In this document: positions 1 to 8,914 of the stretch, piece after piece
Layout of the letters: each line of letters starts with the position of its first letter
How positions within the stretch are numbered: position 1 is the stretch's first letter
Origin: JALYOK01 sp963840785
GTDB taxonomy: Bacteria > Pseudomonadota > Gammaproteobacteria > Burkholderiales > JALYOK01
NCBI GenBank assembly: GCA_963840785.1
Contig: CAWJAF010000007.1
Span: 186,001-250,000 of the forward strand
Length of the DNA: 64,000 nt
Direction: 5' to 3'
Notes under the pieces: model-generated
Told to the model about the DNA's origin: nothing
The model's input: only the letters and a program-made list of their open reading frames with translations
Databases searched by the model: none
Program-made: the position numbers and the translations under genes

Positions 1-1
1 T

Positions 2-121
2 TCAGATTATGCTAGCGAAGCGTTGTCACGCCATGGTGCGGCGCGCGGCTCCTGGCTTGCCGTGAAACGCATCACCCGTTGTCATCCTTTGCATCCTGGT
101 GGTTTCGACCCCGTTCCTTAA
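2..121 (+). CDS. yidD: Membrane protein insertion efficiency factor YidD (3' end only)
   Basis: The first 39 codons before the TAA at 119-121 read as the conserved C-terminus of YidD, including the CHPLHPGGFDPVP-type tail. YidD is a small membrane-associated protein that helps YidC-dependent insertion. The 5' part lies outside the window. It sits directly upstream of yidC, as in the usual rpmH-rnpA-yidD-yidC cluster, which supports an origin-proximal location. The identification rests on the tail motif plus position. Confidence 0.9.
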   Translation, partial: SDYASEALSRHGAARGSWLAVKRITRCHPLHPGGFDPVP

Positions 122-133
122 GTTTTGAAAAAT

Positions 134-1805
134 ATGGAAACCCAACGCCTCGTCGCCCTGTTTGTTTTTTTCTTCTCCGGTTTTTTGTTATGGACCGCCT
201 GGCAAAAGCAACATATGCCGTTACCCGCGCCGACCACGGCCGGCGTGCCGGCCGGCGCGAATAATGTTCCCTCGCGCTCAGCTCAAACCGGTGCTGCGGC
301 CACCAACGCGCCGAGTACAACAATTGCGGCCGCTCCGGAAGTCGGCTCTTTGATTCGTGGAGATCGGGTGCGAGTGGTTACTGACTTATTAATCGCCGAA
401 ATCGATAGCAATGGTGGTGATCTACGTCATGTGGAGTTGATTAAACATAAGTCGTCGGAGGATAAGTCGCGAAACCTGACGTTATTCAATGACAGCACGC
501 CGCAGATTTCCGTCGCGCAATCGGGCTTAATCGGCGCAGGGCTACCCAACCACAAAAGCGTTTTTAAAGCTGACGCGAGTGCTTACGAACTTCAGCAAGG
601 TAAGGACTCACTGACGATTACATTGATTAGCCAAGCCACTGATGGTGCAGCAGTAACTAAACAATACACGTTTCACCGCGGCACTTACGTAGTCGACGTC
701 AACTTTGACATCGAAAACAATGGCGCGGCGGCCATTGCGCCGGACGCTTATTTTCAGTTCTATCGCTATGGCGAGGCGCCGTCGACCAGCCTATTTGGCA
801 TCAGCACATTTGCCGGACCGGCAGTGTATACCGAAGAAAAAAAGTTCCAGAAGATTGGGTATCCCGACATCGACAAAGGCAAGTTGGACTACCCGCAAAA
901 AAGTAAAGACGGCTGGCTGGCAATGTTGCAGCATTATTTCGTCGCCGCTTGGCTTCCCGAAGAACGGCGCGGAGCGCGAGTTCTTCACCAAGAAAGTAGG
1001 GGAGAAACTCTACACGGCCGGTGTGGTGGTGCCTACGGGGGTGATCGTGCCTGGTGCGAAGGGATCGATTTCGGTGCCGCTGTATGTCGGCCCGCAAGAA
1101 GTGGAAAAGCTCGCCAAACTAGCGCCCGGCTTGGATCTGACAATCGACTACGGCTGGCTGACCATCATCGCCGCGCCGCTGTTTAAGGTTCTGTCCTTCA
1201 TTCATGGCTGGGTCGGTAACTGGGGCATCGCGATTATTTTGCTAACGATGTTGATCAAGCTGCTGTTCTTTCCGCTGTCCGCCGCAAGTTATAAGTCCAT
1301 GGCGAAGATGAAGGTCCTCGGTCCGAAACTGCAAAGACTCAAAGAGCAATACGGCGACGACAAAGCAAAAATGAATCAGGCGATGATGGAGTTGTACAAA
1401 ACCGAGAAGGTCAATCCCCTTGGTGGTTGTTTGCCGATCGTGATTCAGATTCCGGTTTTTATCGCGTTGTACTGGGTGTTACTCGCTGCCGTTGAACTGC
1501 GGCATGCGCCGTTCTTTGGCTGGATTAAGGATCTTTCCGCCGCCGATCCGTTCTACATTTTGCCGGTGTTAATGGGCGCGACGATGTTTTTGCAAACCAA
1601 ACTTAATCCCACGCCGCCGGATCCGATTCAGGCCAAGATTATGCTCTACATGCCGCTGGTGTTTTCGGTGATGTTCCTGTGGTTTCCGGCGGGTCTGGTG
1701 CTGTATTGGACTGTTAATAATTTACTGTCGATTTGGCAGCAATGGCAAATCAATCGCATGACCGAGCAGGCTGCGGCCGCGCCGAAAGGCAGTGGCAAAC
1801 GCTGA
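134..1805 (+). CDS. yidC: Membrane protein insertase YidC (broken by one frameshift)
   Basis: YidC inserts and folds inner-membrane proteins, with or without SecYEG. The product starts METQRLVALFVF with the N-terminal membrane anchor, followed by a large periplasmic beta-domain (about residues 60-330) and the C-terminal Oxa1-type core with transmembrane segments from about base 1185 onward. I choose the ATG at 134 rather than the in-frame TTG at 125 because METQR matches the family start. The frame breaks at the CCC run 956-958: ...VAAWLP continues as KNGAEREFF one base later, so one extra base is present. Both halves are well conserved, so sequence error is likelier than real loss. The stop overlaps the mnmE start by 14 bases. 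Confidence 0.93.
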
Positions 1806-3114
1806 TACCATCGCGGCCATCGCCACCGCGGCCGGCCGCGCCGGGATTGGTGTGGTGCGAGTTTCCGGTAACGGGCTCGGCGAATTCGCCAAAAAGCTTC
1901 TTGGAAAAATTCCAGCGCCGCGTCACGCAACCCTCGCCAAATTTCGTGACACCCACGGCGAGTTAATCGATCAAGGCATCGCGCTCTATTTCCCCGCACC
2001 GGCGTCCTATACCGGCGAAGATGTGCTGGAATTGCACGGCCACGGCGGCGATGCGGTATTGCGATCCTTATTGCAGCGCTGCTTGGAACTCGGTGCGCGC
2101 ATTGCGCAACCGGGCGAATTTACCCAACGCGCATTTCTTAACGATAAACTCGATCTCGCCCAGGCTGAAGCCGTCGCCGATTTGATCGACGCTGCCACGC
2201 AAGATGCGGTTCGCAGTGCTGTTCGTTCGCTAAGCGGCGAGTTTTCCCAACGCATTAAACAAATGGTCGATGCGCTGATTGAGCTGCGAATGCTGGTGGA
2301 AGCGACCCTGGATTTTCCCGAAGAGGAGATCGATTTCCTTAAAGCCGCTGACGCAATGGGCAAGCTTGACGCCATTGATCGGCAGCTAAAGCAAGTACTA
2401 ACTGTCGCCAAACAAGGCCAATTACTTCAATCCGGCATACGAGTCGCCATCATTGGCCGACCCAATGCCGGTAAATCCAGCCTGTTGAATCGTCTCGCCG
2501 GCGAAGAGCTTGCCATCGTCACCACCATCCCCGGCACGACCCGCGACCCGGTGCGTGCGCCGATCGAAATTGAGGGCGTACCGCTGCATATCGTCGATAC
2601 TGCGGGTATGCGCGATACCGTTGATGTGGTGGAGCGCCTCGGTGTTGAGCGCAGTTGGGATGTCGTTGAGGGTGCGAGCGTGGTGGTGCATGTGATCGAT
2701 GCGACTACGGGTTTGACGCCGGAAGATCGCGCTATCCGGGCGCGCTTGGGCGAGCGCGCCGTGATCGAAGTGTTCAACAAAATTGATTTAATCGACTTAG
2801 CTAACCAAGACGCTAGCAAGATTTATCTCTCAGCAAAAACCGGTCAAAACCTCGATCAATTAAAGCAAGCCTTGCTCAAAGCCGCCGGTTGGCAGCCCAG
2901 TGGGGAAGGTATTTTCGCCGCTCGCGAACGGCATTTGCAAGCACTTGCTCTCGCGCAACGCCATATCCAGTATGCTATAGAAAAAAAGAGTCAACTGGAA
3001 TTATTCGCCGAAGAGCTACGCGGCGCGCAACACGAATTGAGTGCCATCACCGGCGAATTCAGCGCCGACGATTTACTCGGGGAAATCTTTTCGCGCTTTT
3101 GTATCGGTAAATAA
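1792..3114 (+). CDS. mnmE: tRNA uridine-5-carboxymethylaminomethyl modification GTPase MnmE
   Basis: MnmE works with MnmG to modify the wobble uridine (cmnm5U) of tRNAs reading split codon boxes. The 440-aa product has the family length. An N-terminal folate-binding TrmE domain (residues about 1-118) is followed by helices and an inserted G domain with P-loop GRPNAGKSS at 222-230 and the DTAG switch near 268; it ends in the invariant FCIGK, whose Cys is catalytic. The start is GTG at 1792, giving MANADTIAAIATAAGRAGIG, which aligns with the usual start and overlaps yidC. Its partner mnmG lies 5.8 kb further on, separated by an accessory insert. Confidence 0.97.
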   Translation: MANADTIAAIATAAGRAGIGVVRVSGNGLGEFAKKLLGKIPAPRHATLAKFRDTHGELIDQGIALYFPAPASYTGEDVLELHGHGGDAVLRSLLQRCLELGARIAQPGEFTQRAFLNDKLDLAQAEAVADLIDAATQDAVRSAVRSLSGEFSQRIKQMVDALIELRMLVEATLDFPEEEIDFLKAADAMGKLDAIDRQLKQVLTVAKQGQLLQSGIRVAIIGRPNAGKSSLLNRLAGEELAIVTTIPGTTRDPVRAPIEIEGVPLHIVDTAGMRDTVDVVERLGVERSWDVVEGASVVVHVIDATTGLTPEDRAIRARLGERAVIEVFNKIDLIDLANQDASKIYLSAKTGQNLDQLKQALLKAAGWQPSGEGIFAARERHLQALALAQRHIQYAIEKKSQLELFAEELRGAQHELSAITGEFSADDLLGEIFSRFCIGK

Positions 3115-3139
3115 GCACGCTAGCCGCTAGTTATTTGCT

Positions 3140-3232
3140 ATGAGCGGGATGGCTGTAAAGGCGCGCCACCATTGCCTCTCCTGGCATACCATGCTGTGTG
3201 CCAAGACTGGTGCGGGTCCTGGCGTGGTGTGC
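3140..3232. repeat. Intergenic GC-rich repeat remnant
   Basis: The gap between convergent mnmE and the TauD gene holds segments such as TTGCCTCTCCTGGCATACC and GGTCCTGGCGTGGTG that resemble the flanks of the dispersed hairpin family described elsewhere in this window. The conserved CATGGATA core is not present here. It may be a degraded copy. Confidence 0.35.
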
Positions 3233-3251
3233 CGTAACGTTTCGTTTTAAG

Positions 3252-4161
3252 CTACGCCGCCTTCGGTTCGGCAATGCCTTCTTGCTCGCAAGTCGGCGCA
3301 ACATCGGATACCGTCGCACGCTGCATGTCGCGCGGCCAGCGCAAATCGTCGTAGCCTTTGCCGCGATGCATAGTGCAGCGGTTGTCCCATATGACTAAAT
3401 CGTGCAAACGCCAGCGATGGGTGTAGACAAATTGACGCTGGGTGGCGTGATCGATCAGTTCTTGCAGCAACGCTTTGCTTTCTTCCTCGTCCATGCCGAA
3501 AATGCGCCCGGCGTGGGAGGCGAGATACAGGCCCATACCGGCCCGAACCGGCGTGACGGCGTACCAAGGTTTGCGGCACTGGCGGTAACACTTGCTCGTT
3601 CTTCATCGGAAAAATCGGTAAAGCCCAATTTCTTGCGCGAATACATGATGGCGTGCTCGGCGACTAGCCCTTGTAAGTGAGCTTTCTTTTCGTCCGGCAA
3701 GGCATCGTACGCGGCGCGCATGTCGGCGAATTCCGTGTGCCCGCCAACCGGCGGAATACTGCGCGAATAGAGCAGCGACATTTTCGCCGGCAAGCGCTTG
3801 AAAGAGCTATCGGTATGCCACATACGGTTGCCCATTTCGTACATGCGCTTGCGGCTTTTCTCACCCCAAAGTGTGTTGTCCTAGGAAAGAGTTGGACACG
3901 TCGGCAATTTCTGGCCGTTCGCGCAATTGTTCTCGGACTGCGAATGGCGTGCACCGTTGTTTCCAGCGGCGCCGAAATGTTTCGGCGAACGCCAAATGCT
4001 GATCGACGGACAGATGTTGATCCGGAAACACCAGCACCGAATATTGGTTGAACGCCGCTTCGATGGCGGCGAAATCTTCCGCGCTCAGCGGCTGGGAAAG
4101 ATCAACATCGCCAATTTCGGCGGCGAATGCGTCGGTGACAGGGAATGATGGTGATGGCCAT
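3252..4161 (-). CDS. TauD/TfdA-family Fe(II)/2-oxoglutarate dioxygenase (several frameshifts)
   Basis: The reconstructed product (about 300 aa) begins MAITIIPVTDAFAAEIGDVDL, typical of taurine/2,4-D type dioxygenases, which hydroxylate a substrate while decarboxylating 2-oxoglutarate. The iron ligands are visible: HTD within MWHTDSSF and the distal His in TMHRG, with a downstream Arg-rich stretch for the cosubstrate. The reading frame breaks at least three times (about 4143 in a CCC run, about 3870-3930, and about 3580), yet all family blocks are present in order. The start follows from the family N-terminus. It lies 3' of a RidA-like gene on the same strand, so the two are probably co-transcribed. 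The substrate cannot be told from sequence. Confidence 0.8.
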
Positions 4162-4219
4162 GGCGTGCCTCGCTGCGGAAAAAGTTTACAGACAATTATA
4201 TTACGCTTCCTTGATATCG

Positions 4220-4990
4220 CTACTTGGTTTGCCACCACAATTTCTTGTCGGATCGCACGCGCTTCCAATTCTACTTCGCCGCCGACAATCGGCGGTCGCG
4301 CGCGATAGGTGAGCATGCCGTGGCGGATCGGTTCGCCTAAAGCGCCGAGCAACTTCACGCCCCAGAGATCGGGAATATCGTGAACGTGAAACAGCGCGAT
4401 GCGGGTCGTGTCATTCCAGGTCGTACCCAATTTTTGCAATGTCTCACCGACCGTATCGATGGTGAAGCGCGCGCGCTTTTCCATGGCGGCCGGACTGGTG
4501 TCGCCCTCGGCGATAATTTTGCCGTTGCTGCCGATGTCGGCCTGACCGGCGAGTAAAAAGGTGCGAACTTTTTCCGTCGTTGGTACCGTGTAGCTGAACG
4601 CGCACATCGACGTGACTGCCGGCGCGATAAACGTCCAGCGCGATATTCGATCGGCACACGCAGCTATAGTCGCCGAACATGAGATCCCATTCGCGCAGTT
4701 GCGCGAGGTAGGGCACGTTGAAGCTGGACCAGTTATCGATGGTCAACGGCGCCGGTATGCGCAACTCAATGCCGCAAAAAGCTTGGACTGGGCGGCCGAT
4801 ATTTTTTAAATGGGTTTCGATGAACGCGTAGGCTTGCTCCAGCGGCAGCCAGTTTTGCAGTTCCGCTCTCACGACTTCGAAGCCGGGATCAGGAACGATT
4901 CCGGCGCAATAGGCCGCGCCACTCGGCAGAACGCTGATAGTTACCCGCGCTGTTTTTATGCAGTGCGGCTGGATTGAAAGTTTGCGACAT
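4220..4990 (-). CDS. RidA/YjgF-like two-part protein (frameshifted)
   Basis: The start at 4990 has a strong AGGAGG ribosome site (ATGTCGCAAACTTTC). The N-terminal half includes CGIELRIPAPLTIDNWSSFN, and the C-terminal half has RidA features (GQADIGSNGKIIAEGDTSPAA, a helix TIDTVGETLQKLGTTW, then TRIALFHVHDIPDL). RidA proteins hydrolyse reactive enamine/imine intermediates, but members with an extra N-terminal domain include unrelated deaminases and proteins of unknown role. The frame breaks near 4880-4920 and near 4610. The exact 3' end is uncertain, because the frame runs open towards the dioxygenase. Pairing with a TauD enzyme suggests a catabolic role for an N-containing compound (inference). 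Confidence 0.65.
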
Positions 4991-5262
4991 TTTTCCTCCT
5001 TAACGACGTCTCGAATCCCCCCGCCGTAAAAACGTAAGCGTGGTCGTGAGTGAAGCTTTTGATCGCGCCGCGAAATAATTTTGATTTTGACGCCGTAGTA
5101 TCTTCTAATCGATTTTGGCGGTCAAATGCAACGATAGGAATACCCTTGCCAGCCGCCGCGTCCTGCCCGGGTGGCCTTGGGCCATTGCCTCCTGGCGCGG
5201 TGTGCCACGGGGCCGTCTCGGGCAATGGACCTTTACCGCAATCAACCAGTCCGCTTTTTCGT
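4991..5262. other. Intergenic spacer with GC-rich inverted segments
   Basis: No gene is seen. It includes the ribosome site of the RidA-like gene near 4991-5000, and at about 5150-5230 a GC-rich stretch (GGCCATTGCCTCCTGGCGCGGTG) resembling flanks of the dispersed hairpin family. Confidence 0.4.
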
Positions 5263-7125
5263 TCAAAATCGAGTCACGATAAATCGCAAAAATGCGGCGT
5301 ACGCAATCAGCCCGCTCACTTTCGTCGCTTGGCTTAAACTTGACCACGCATTCGAAAACTGGCTTGTGATTTGCGTCAGCCCGTTTGCGAATCCGCCTAT
5401 CACCGGGAAATCGAGCAACGGCGCCATTAAACCCGCAAACCATACCGGACTTTTATAACCGAATGCGGCGACGCCGAGCTCGAGCAAAATGCCCAGCACG
5501 AGCGCGATACCGACCAAGGCAATGAACGGTGCTGCCTTCGCAATCGCGCGAATGCCCGAAGTCTGATTTGATTGAAATGCGCTGCCGGATGTCAGCGCAA
5601 TTGATGGAACGGCTCCGCCGACCACAAATCGCGCGATCTCGTCCCAGCGTTCCTCGGCGATACCGGCGCCATGACCGCCTTTGATGAAGTTTAAGTTATG
5701 TACCAGCGAGGTATTTCCGGCTGCGAAGCCAAGATGTCCCGCTCCACCCAAATCGAAAATACGTCTAAGGTGGCGCAAGGCATTGGGTGCCATCGCGACC
5801 ACCCAGTCACGACTGGCGACATAGTTGATCACCATCTTCACCCCGCTGTCCTTGGCGCGTTCTTGCCAATCGTATTTCGGATGGACCACGCTACCGACGA
5901 ATACTACGTGCTCAAACCAACAACCCGTGTAGTCGCGCATCGCCGCCGCACCTAAGTAAGTACCGTTGGAATGGCCGACGTAATGAAATGTCGCATTCGG
6001 ATACTGTGCCGCTGCTTCACAGTATTCGTGCATCAACCATTCGACTTTTTGGCGGCGCAGCCAAGGCAAGACGAAGGGCAGCATGGCGAAGTAGCCATAG
6101 CTCGGCGTCACCGATCGCCAAGTCGCGGAATTGGCGGCAGCCATTTTCACGCGCGCGGCGATTTTCTTGGTCCAATGACCGTCGTCGCGAATGCCGTGAA
6201 TTACGAATACTACGTTGGTCACTAAGGGGTCAGCGCCGCGCGGCATGTGGTCGTCGAGCTCGTGCCAATCGCGTGCGGCATCGAGCAAGCTTGGTGCGGT
6301 CGCGCTACCGGCGGCATCGACTGCGCCGTACAACGCCGCGCGTAACAATTCTCGACGCCGCACAATGGCTTCATTAGCACCGGTGCTAGTGCTCACATCC
6401 AAAATGCTGACGTGATCGGACAACGGTACTTCCAGTATAAAGAGTTGGCGATCGAGCGCATTGCTGGAATTGAAGTCGAGGCTTTCATTCGGCGCGACGA
6501 TACCGTCGCTCGAGCCCAGCATTTGAATGGTGACCATTTGGTTTGGTCGCTGGCCGGCACTCACCTCGCGCAAGTGATCGACCATCTGCAAGCGTGTGTT
6601 GGCGATGAAAGGCGCGCCACGGCGAAAGTCGAACACGGTCGGTTTGATCGGCATCAGGTGCCCGAGCAAGCCGAAGAAGTTGAGCGACAACCACTCTTTC
6701 CACCGTTGCCGGCCAGACGCGCGCCATCCTGATGCGATTCCGGCGATCAAAACCAACCGAGAGATTTTTTCCGCCCAGGGCCGACCGTTCTTGAACCGAT
6801 CAAATCCGCCGGTGGTTTCGAACGGCACACGTTTGCCCACGCCCCATGCGCCGATCATCACTTTGCGCGCGAGTGCTCCGCCCGTACTGTGCCCGACCAG
6901 AATGATTTCATCAAAACTGCCGTGGCTTTTCCATTCGTTATCGATCGCGTCGATGACATCGCCGGCAATGGCAGCCGCCGGCTTGGTCGCCAGCAAGCGC
7001 GCGGTTTCAAGCTCCGGAGCCAGAATTTCCGCGTCCGGCATATCCTCGCGGATGGCCGCGATGAGACGTTCGAGCCTGCCTTTCTTGCGACTTCGATAAC
7101 CATGTAAAACGACGACCAGGCGCAT
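5263..7125 (-). CDS. Tandem-domain alpha/beta hydrolase with C-terminal membrane segments
   Basis: The 620-aa product has two lipase-like alpha/beta-hydrolase units: the first opens MRLVVVLHGY with nucleophile elbow GHSTGG; the second has VVFVIHGIRDDGHW with elbow GHSNGT. Near the C-terminus are two hydrophobic stretches (AAPFIALVGIALVLGILL and VSGLIAYAAFLRFI), probably membrane segments. The ATG at 7125 has AAAGGAGG eight bases upstream, which decides the start over a longer open frame to 7254. Substrate unknown; esterase or lipase activity is inferred from fold only. Duplication of the whole hydrolase unit within one chain is unusual. No operon partner; the neighbouring MazEF is divergent. 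Confidence 0.72.
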   Translation of the reverse strand: MRLVVVLHGYRSRKKGRLERLIAAIREDMPDAEILAPELETARLLATKPAAAIAGDVIDAIDNEWKSHGSFDEIILVGHSTGGALARKVMIGAWGVGKRVPFETTGGFDRFKNGRPWAEKISRLVLIAGIASGWRASGRQRWKEWLSLNFFGLLGHLMPIKPTVFDFRRGAPFIANTRLQMVDHLREVSAGQRPNQMVTIQMLGSSDGIVAPNESLDFNSSNALDRQLFILEVPLSDHVSILDVSTSTGANEAIVRRRELLRAALYGAVDAAGSATAPSLLDAARDWHELDDHMPRGADPLVTNVVFVIHGIRDDGHWTKKIAARVKMAAANSATWRSVTPSYGYFAMLPFVLPWLRRQKVEWLMHEYCEAAAQYPNATFHYVGHSNGTYLGAAAMRDYTGCWFEHVVFVGSVVHPKYDWQERAKDSGVKMVINYVASRDWVVAMAPNALRHLRRIFDLGGAGHLGFAAGNTSLVHNLNFIKGGHGAGIAEERWDEIARFVVGGAVPSIALTSGSAFQSNQTSGIRAIAKAAPFIALVGIALVLGILLELGVAAFGYKSPVWFAGLMAPLLDFPVIGGFANGLTQITSQFSNAWSSLSQATKVSGLIAYAAFLRFIVTRF

Positions 7126-7297
7126 GATGGATCCTCCTTTAGAACACGCCCACTTTAACCGCGTCTCAATCGCCAAACAATAGGCCGAATGGGTTAGGTT
7201 GAGTGGATTATTTCGAAGGTTTCTGCGGGCAAGCAGGTCGTTGACGATCCTCAATCGGTGTTATAACATTGTTATTCCGATACAGAGATTGATCCGT

Positions 7298-7546
7298 ATG
7301 AAAACCGCAATCCGAAAAATGGGAAACTCCCAGGGCGTACTCATCCCCAAACCACTACTAGCGCAAGTTGGTTTGGAGGTCGACGCGGAGATGTTTGTCG
7401 AAAAGGGGGCCATTGTTATTCGTAAACCTCGTCGTGTGCCACGCGCCGATTGGGCCGCCGCCTCACAGCGCATCGCCAATGTGCAAGACGATGCGCTAAC
7501 CTGGCCCGAGTTTGGCAACGAGGCCGATCGCGATTTGAAATGGTAA
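7298..7546 (+). CDS. AbrB/MazE-type antitoxin
   Basis: The 82-aa product starts MKTAIRKMGNSQGVLIPKPLL, the signature of the SpoVT/AbrB swapped-hairpin DNA-binding domain found in MazE antitoxins. The C-terminal half is acidic and probably wraps the toxin. The stop overlaps the toxin start by seven bases, the usual translational coupling of such pairs. The start is the ATG at 7298. MazE normally represses its own promoter, which would lie in the gap with the divergent hydrolase gene. Confidence 0.9.
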   Translation: MKTAIRKMGNSQGVLIPKPLLAQVGLEVDAEMFVEKGAIVIRKPRRVPRADWAAASQRIANVQDDALTWPEFGNEADRDLKW

Positions 7547-7866
7547 AAGTTAAGCGCGGTGATGTGTGGCTGGCCGCGCTCGATCCTACCGTCGGCAGCG
7601 AAATCCAGAAGACTCGGCCTTGCGTGATCATCTCGCCGTCGGAAATGCACGATTGGCTGCGCACCGTAACCGTCGCTCCGATGACGACCGGTAGTCAGCC
7701 GGCACCATTTCGAATCCCCATTACGTTTAAACGCAGAAGTGGCCTCGTCTTGCTGGATCAAATTCGTACCCTCGATAAAATTCGCTTGGTGACGCGGTTG
7801 GGCACCGTCGATCCGGCGACGCTCAAATTAATCCTAGAGACGCTGCAAGAGTTATTTGCGCTTTAA
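7540..7866 (+). CDS. MazF/PemK-type mRNA interferase toxin
   Basis: The 108-aa product reads VKVKRGDVWLAALDPTVGSEIQ, the N-terminal block of MazF/PemK endoribonucleases, followed by KTRPCVIISP with the conserved Arg and, later, the conserved LVLLDQIRTLDK segment. These toxins cut mRNA or rRNA at short motifs. The ATG at 7540 lies inside the antitoxin stop, which fits the family start; the upstream part of the open frame is shadow. Length is normal and the pair looks intact. Confidence 0.92.
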   Translation: MVKVKRGDVWLAALDPTVGSEIQKTRPCVIISPSEMHDWLRTVTVAPMTTGSQPAPFRIPITFKRRSGLVLLDQIRTLDKIRLVTRLGTVDPATLKLILETLQELFAL

Positions 7867-8036
7867 CTGGGTAGAGTTACGATGGAAGAATCAAAATAGT
7901 TTCACTGCAGTAAATCCTGGTTGTCGAACGATTCCCGAATTTGGTCAATGGAAAGCCCACGTTTCATCATGGACCGGGTGTTTTGCCGTTGATCTATTAC
8001 TTTCGACATAGGCCATTCGACATATTTACATAATCC

Positions 8037-8046
8037 GGGGGGGGGG
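8037..8046. repeat. Ten-G homopolymer tract
   Basis: A run of ten G lies about 85 bases upstream of the exported-protein gene. Such tracts are slippage-prone. Given the many indels in this window its length should not be trusted. Confidence 0.8.
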
Positions 8047-8115
8047 AAGATTCGGTGTTGGCCGGGAGGATTTTTCGGGCCACATTTCTTAAACCTTACC
8101 AGGGCGTGAGCAATC

Positions 8116-8574
8116 ATGAAGGTAACAAAATGAATATGGTGCTGCGTCGCGTTGGTCGCGAGTGCGGGTTTGTCCGCGTTTGCGGCGGACAATTGCAGTG
8201 GGACGTTTAACAATGTAATTTCTTCGAGTTCGACTTTCGAGGCGGCGAAAGGTCATTCGATGACGTCTTGGGTTTACAACGAGATCAGCAGGAGCGAAAA
8301 CGCCCCTCAACACAACACCGCAGGAGAATGCACCGGTTACATGTTGACGACACCCGATGGAAAAATCCAAATGGCGGGCGGATGCATCCGCAAAGCTGCA
8401 GATGGATCCAGCAGCAGCATGGCCTGGGAATTAGCGGCGGGTGCCGAGCGCATGACATGGAAGACCACTAGCGGAACCGGCAAGTTTGCCGGTAAGAAGA
8501 GTTCAGGGTGGGCTCAAACCCAATTTTTTGAAGGCAAGTTAGTTTTCGGTATTTGGGGTGGAACCTGCGAATAG
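8116..8574 (+). CDS. Small exported protein of unknown function (start region frameshifted)
   Basis: I do not recognise this family. A hydrophobic stretch (VALVASAGLSAFA followed by ADN) looks like a signal peptide cleaved near AFA, leaving a mature part of about 130 aa with Cys pairs (DNCSGTF, ECTGY, GGCIRK, GGTCE) and many Gly/Ser/Thr, suggesting a beta-rich periplasmic domain. ATG codons at 8116 and 8130 are out of frame with or interrupted before the mature part, so one indel probably separates the start from the signal peptide. No obvious operon partners. Confidence 0.6.
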
Positions 8575-8639
8575 CCGGCTTGAAAACATAATATAGCGCC
8601 TCCGGCACCGCGCTGCCGTTCTGCCGGTGCCGGAAATTA

Positions 8640-8730
8640 GCCTTGGTTCGGCGGAACGTCTGGGAGCCGCTCCCCGCTTGCCTTGTGGCCATGGGTGCTC
8701 CAAGACCTAGTATCCATGCGGCGTTTAACC
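8640..8730 (-). repeat. Dispersed hairpin-family element (copy in the mnmG upstream region)
   Basis: Read on the minus strand, this carries the core CCGCATGGATACTAGG near 8702-8722, next to a GC-rich flank (CCGCTCCCCGCTTGCCTTG) that recurs at 32720. The remaining part of the 8575-8863 gap holds no gene. Confidence 0.6.
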
Positions 8731-8863
8731 AAAAATCAATCTCATACCCTTCAAAACTTGCCAGACAAGTTCGTCCTGGCAGCGCTAGTAAAACAAAAAA
8801 TCAACGCGGTCGGTTAATTTTTCCGCCCCGGTTCCTGTAGAATTCCATCTTTGGCATGCGCAA

Positions 8864-8879
8864 TGTTTCACGTGAAACC
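8864..8879. promoter_or_regulatory. parS: parS centromere site
   Basis: TGTTTCACGTGAAACC matches the 16-bp palindromic ParB-binding site (consensus TGTTTCACGTGAAACA) at 15 of 16 positions. It lies 36 bases upstream of mnmG, and parAB are 2.5-4 kb away. In Pseudomonas and Bacillus the parS sites cluster in just this origin-proximal area. Confidence 0.93.
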
Positions 8880-8914
8880 TCGCTGGAAAGCGGGCGCGAT
8901 ATCGAGTACTCATC

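Noticed and set aside
3861..4607. Fusion of the RidA-like protein with the dioxygenase
   Set aside because: The joined frame skips the dioxygenase start MAITIIP, which appears in the next frame after removing one C from a CCC run; two separate genes are likelier.
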